Assembly: GCA_002372855.1 (NCBI GenBank)
Contig: DFIZ01000017.1
Coordinates: 16,321 to 23,378, forward strand
Source of the DNA: Bacteroidales bacterium UBA3684
GTDB taxonomy: Bacteria; Bacteroidota; Bacteroidia; Bacteroidales; P3
Reading direction: 5' to 3'
DNA length: 7,058 nucleotides
Numbering within the stretch: the stretch's first letter is position 1; each line of letters opens with the position of its first letter. The notes beneath the pieces were generated by a model. That model ran no database searches and had not been told where the DNA came from. It saw only the letters and a list, made by a program, of their open reading frames with translations. Below, piece by piece: positions 5,776 through 7,058 of this stretch. The translations under genes were made by a program, and so were the position numbers.

Positions 5776-6963
5776 ATGAAAAGAATGAATACAATATTGA
5801 GGGCATGCGTCTGCATCAGCATGATTTCAATTTTCAATTTTCAATTTTCAATTTTCACTTCCGCGCATGCCCAGCAGTCGTGGAACTATAGCACCATCAC
5901 CGAAGCCCACCTGGACGACGCCTACCTCATCGAACCGCCGCATGACCTGAAGAAACAGATAGAGAAAAAGATTGCCCCGCAGCGCCTGCGATACAACAGC
6001 CTCTACCGCCTCAGCGTCAGCGGCAAACGTGCCGGCAAACGCACTCTGCGCCTCCAGGCCGACAGCATCGACGTCTCGCTGTCCGAAAGCCTGGCCACGC
6101 AACTCTTCCCCTACCTCGTCTCCGACCGCTACTGGCGCCAGCGCTACAGCACCCTCCAGGAGTGGGCCTACATCGGCATGGACAACGGCAGCCTCATCGA
6201 CGTCGACACCTCCGACCACCGCTACGCCCACTTCGCGCCCCTCGTCTGGCTCGGCTACCGCTACCAGCCCTCGCCGGAGTGGCCCGTGGTCTTCACTGTG
6301 CGCACCAACACCCATGTGCGACAGACGCTTACGCTCCCGGCCCTGATGCGCCTGGCCGAATGGGGCGCCTTCACCACCGAGGAGGGCCTGCTGGCCTACG
6401 AGCAGCGGATGGCCCTCCGCCAGCAGCAGGAACAGCAGCACCGCGAGCAGCTGCAACGCCAGCTCGACTCGCTCGACCGCGTCAGCGAACTCTTCGCCCG
6501 CCAGGCCGACAGCATCACCATCGTCCTCCAGCGCGACTCCATCGACCAGGCCGAACAACGCCTCATGGCCGAGGTGCAGGCCACCAAGGAGCGCATGAAC
6601 CGCGACCAGATATTCATCATGAGCATCAACCCCGCCCGCAGCGACTACATGTTCGGTCTCGAGTTCAACTTCTACAACTGCTTCCAGAAAATCGTCACCA
6701 AACTCGAAATCACCGTCACCCCCGTCAACGACCGCGGCCAGCTGCAGAAGGACCAGTTCAACCGCGACGTCCGCACCATCCGCTGCATGGGCCCCATACG
6801 TCCCGGCTCGCCGGCGCAGTACACCTTCGACGAACTCTTCTGGGACGACAAAGGCAAAATCAAGTACATGCGCGTCACCTCCATCGTCTTCCACTTCACC
6901 GACGGCACCCGCCGCAGCTTCTACGGCTACGACAACATCATGAAGCACACGCTGGGCAAGTGA
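5776..6963 (+). CDS. Exported protein of unknown function with coiled coil
   Basis: I do not recognise the family. Counting from the ATG at 5776 it has 395 aa. A signal peptide covers 1-32: basic MKR start, hydrophobic stretch to F27 and 'SAHA|QQ' as a type I cleavage site, so export to the periplasm or beyond is likely. Residues 33-200 form a globular-looking region rich in W and Y. Residues about 203-276 are rich in Q, E, R and L and look like a coiled coil. The C-terminal 280-395 reads as a beta-rich domain, with 'FNFYNCFQKIV', 'GPIRPGSPAQYTFDELFWDDKG' partly conserved in my memory of Bacteroidota surface proteins, and 'FTDGTRRSF'. No catalytic motif is visible. ATG 5785 is an alternative start with AGGA at 5773-5776 before it. 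The TTG at 5755 lies inside a repeat and is unlikely. Codons end mostly in C (CGC, ATC, ACC), unlike pepA and pdxA. Confidence 0.85.
   Translation: MKRMNTILRACVCISMISIFNFQFSIFTSAHAQQSWNYSTITEAHLDDAYLIEPPHDLKKQIEKKIAPQRLRYNSLYRLSVSGKRAGKRTLRLQADSIDVSLSESLATQLFPYLVSDRYWRQRYSTLQEWAYIGMDNGSLIDVDTSDHRYAHFAPLVWLGYRYQPSPEWPVVFTVRTNTHVRQTLTLPALMRLAEWGAFTTEEGLLAYEQRMALRQQQEQQHREQLQRQLDSLDRVSELFARQADSITIVLQRDSIDQAEQRLMAEVQATKERMNRDQIFIMSINPARSDYMFGLEFNFYNCFQKIVTKLEITVTPVNDRGQLQKDQFNRDVRTIRCMGPIRPGSPAQYTFDELFWDDKGKIKYMRVTSIVFHFTDGTRRSFYGYDNIMKHTLGK
5826..5857 (-). repeat. 7-bp repeat (AATTGAA on the reverse strand) inside the signal-peptide codons
   Basis: On the + strand four heptads TTCAATT at 5826-5853 are followed by TTCA. 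They encode residues S18 to F27 of the exported protein, reading S-I-F-N-F-Q-F-S-I-F, most of its hydrophobic core. TTCAATT is free of stop codons in all phases, whereas its complement is not. It is the right arm of the inverted pair with 5732-5759. Confidence 0.93.
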
Positions 6964-7004
6964 GGACGACCCCCGAACCCCCATTTCACACCCACCCGAA
7001 AGGC

Positions 7005-7058
7005 ACATAATTCGGCCCTTCTTATATAGTTCCTATATACTTCTCATATACTTCTTAT
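7005..7058 (-). repeat. Right copy of inverted edge repeat with 11-bp-period array
   Basis: Read on the reverse strand from 7058, four gapless 11-bp units appear: ATAAGAAGTAT, ATGAGAAGTAT, ATAGGAACTAT and ATAAGAAGGGC (down to 7015), then CGAATTATGT. The part 7005-7040 is 33/36 identical to positions 1-36 in inverted orientation. The array runs off the window edge, so its full length is unknown. It lies 41 bases after the last stop codon. Confidence 0.75.

Noticed and set aside
5797..5808. Lipobox 'LRAC' in the exported protein
   Set aside because: Arg at the -2 position and almost no hydrophobic stretch before the Cys argue against lipoprotein processing. The AHA|QQ site further on fits better.
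6996..7015. Hairpin terminator after the last gene (CCGAA / TTCGG)
   Set aside because: The stem has only 5 bp with a 10-base loop and no clean T-run, and it overlaps the edge repeat.
1..7058. Composite transposon bounded by the inverted edge repeats
   Set aside because: There is no transposase, integrase or target-site duplication, and the content is housekeeping genes.

Overview
The window looks like a chromosomal segment from a member of the Bacteroidota (Bacteroidales-like). The PdxA carries the 'HGDLNGVGYE' variant of the N-terminal motif that I associate with this phylum. The secreted protein ends its signal peptide in 'AHA|QQ'. Coding DNA is GC-rich, while the intergenic DNA is AT-rich and full of short tandem repeats. 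The phylum call is inference from recalled family features, not from a search. All four genes lie on the + strand, and no gap exceeds about 210 bases.

Layout: 1-211 is an intergenic leader with a degenerate 11-bp-period array at the edge, two 7-bp-period arrays, a sigma-54-like promoter candidate and a good Shine-Dalgarno sequence. 212-1729 is an M17 leucyl aminopeptidase (pepA). 1730-1934 holds three copies of a palindromic REP-like element around an AT-rich spacer. 1935-2981 is pdxA, 4-hydroxythreonine-4-phosphate dehydrogenase of vitamin B6 synthesis. The 61-bp pdxA-polA gap is made entirely of nine 7-bp units. 3043-5727 is polA, DNA polymerase I, with a TTG start and no recognisable proofreading residues. 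5776-6963 is an unrecognised exported protein. 6964-7058 is intergenic and ends in an 11-bp-period array that is the inverted counterpart of the one at position 1.

The genes are housekeeping and do not form one pathway. pdxA and polA are close enough to be co-transcribed, and the last gene starts 48 bp after polA.

The most interesting signal is the repeat system. At least eight arrays of five unrelated sequences all share a 7-bp period. They sit in promoter regions, fill a whole intergenic gap, appear to have overwritten the A of the polA ATG, encode linkers inside PepA and PolA, and supply most of the hydrophobic core of a signal peptide. Because 7 is coprime to 3, each array reads through all three frames and gives one 7-residue cyclic peptide in any frame. 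Only the units and orientations free of stop codons occur inside genes. The number of full units in two of the three GGAGAGY arrays (6 and 12) also preserves frame. A second oddity is a switch in G/C strand bias and codon third-position use inside polA near 4300.
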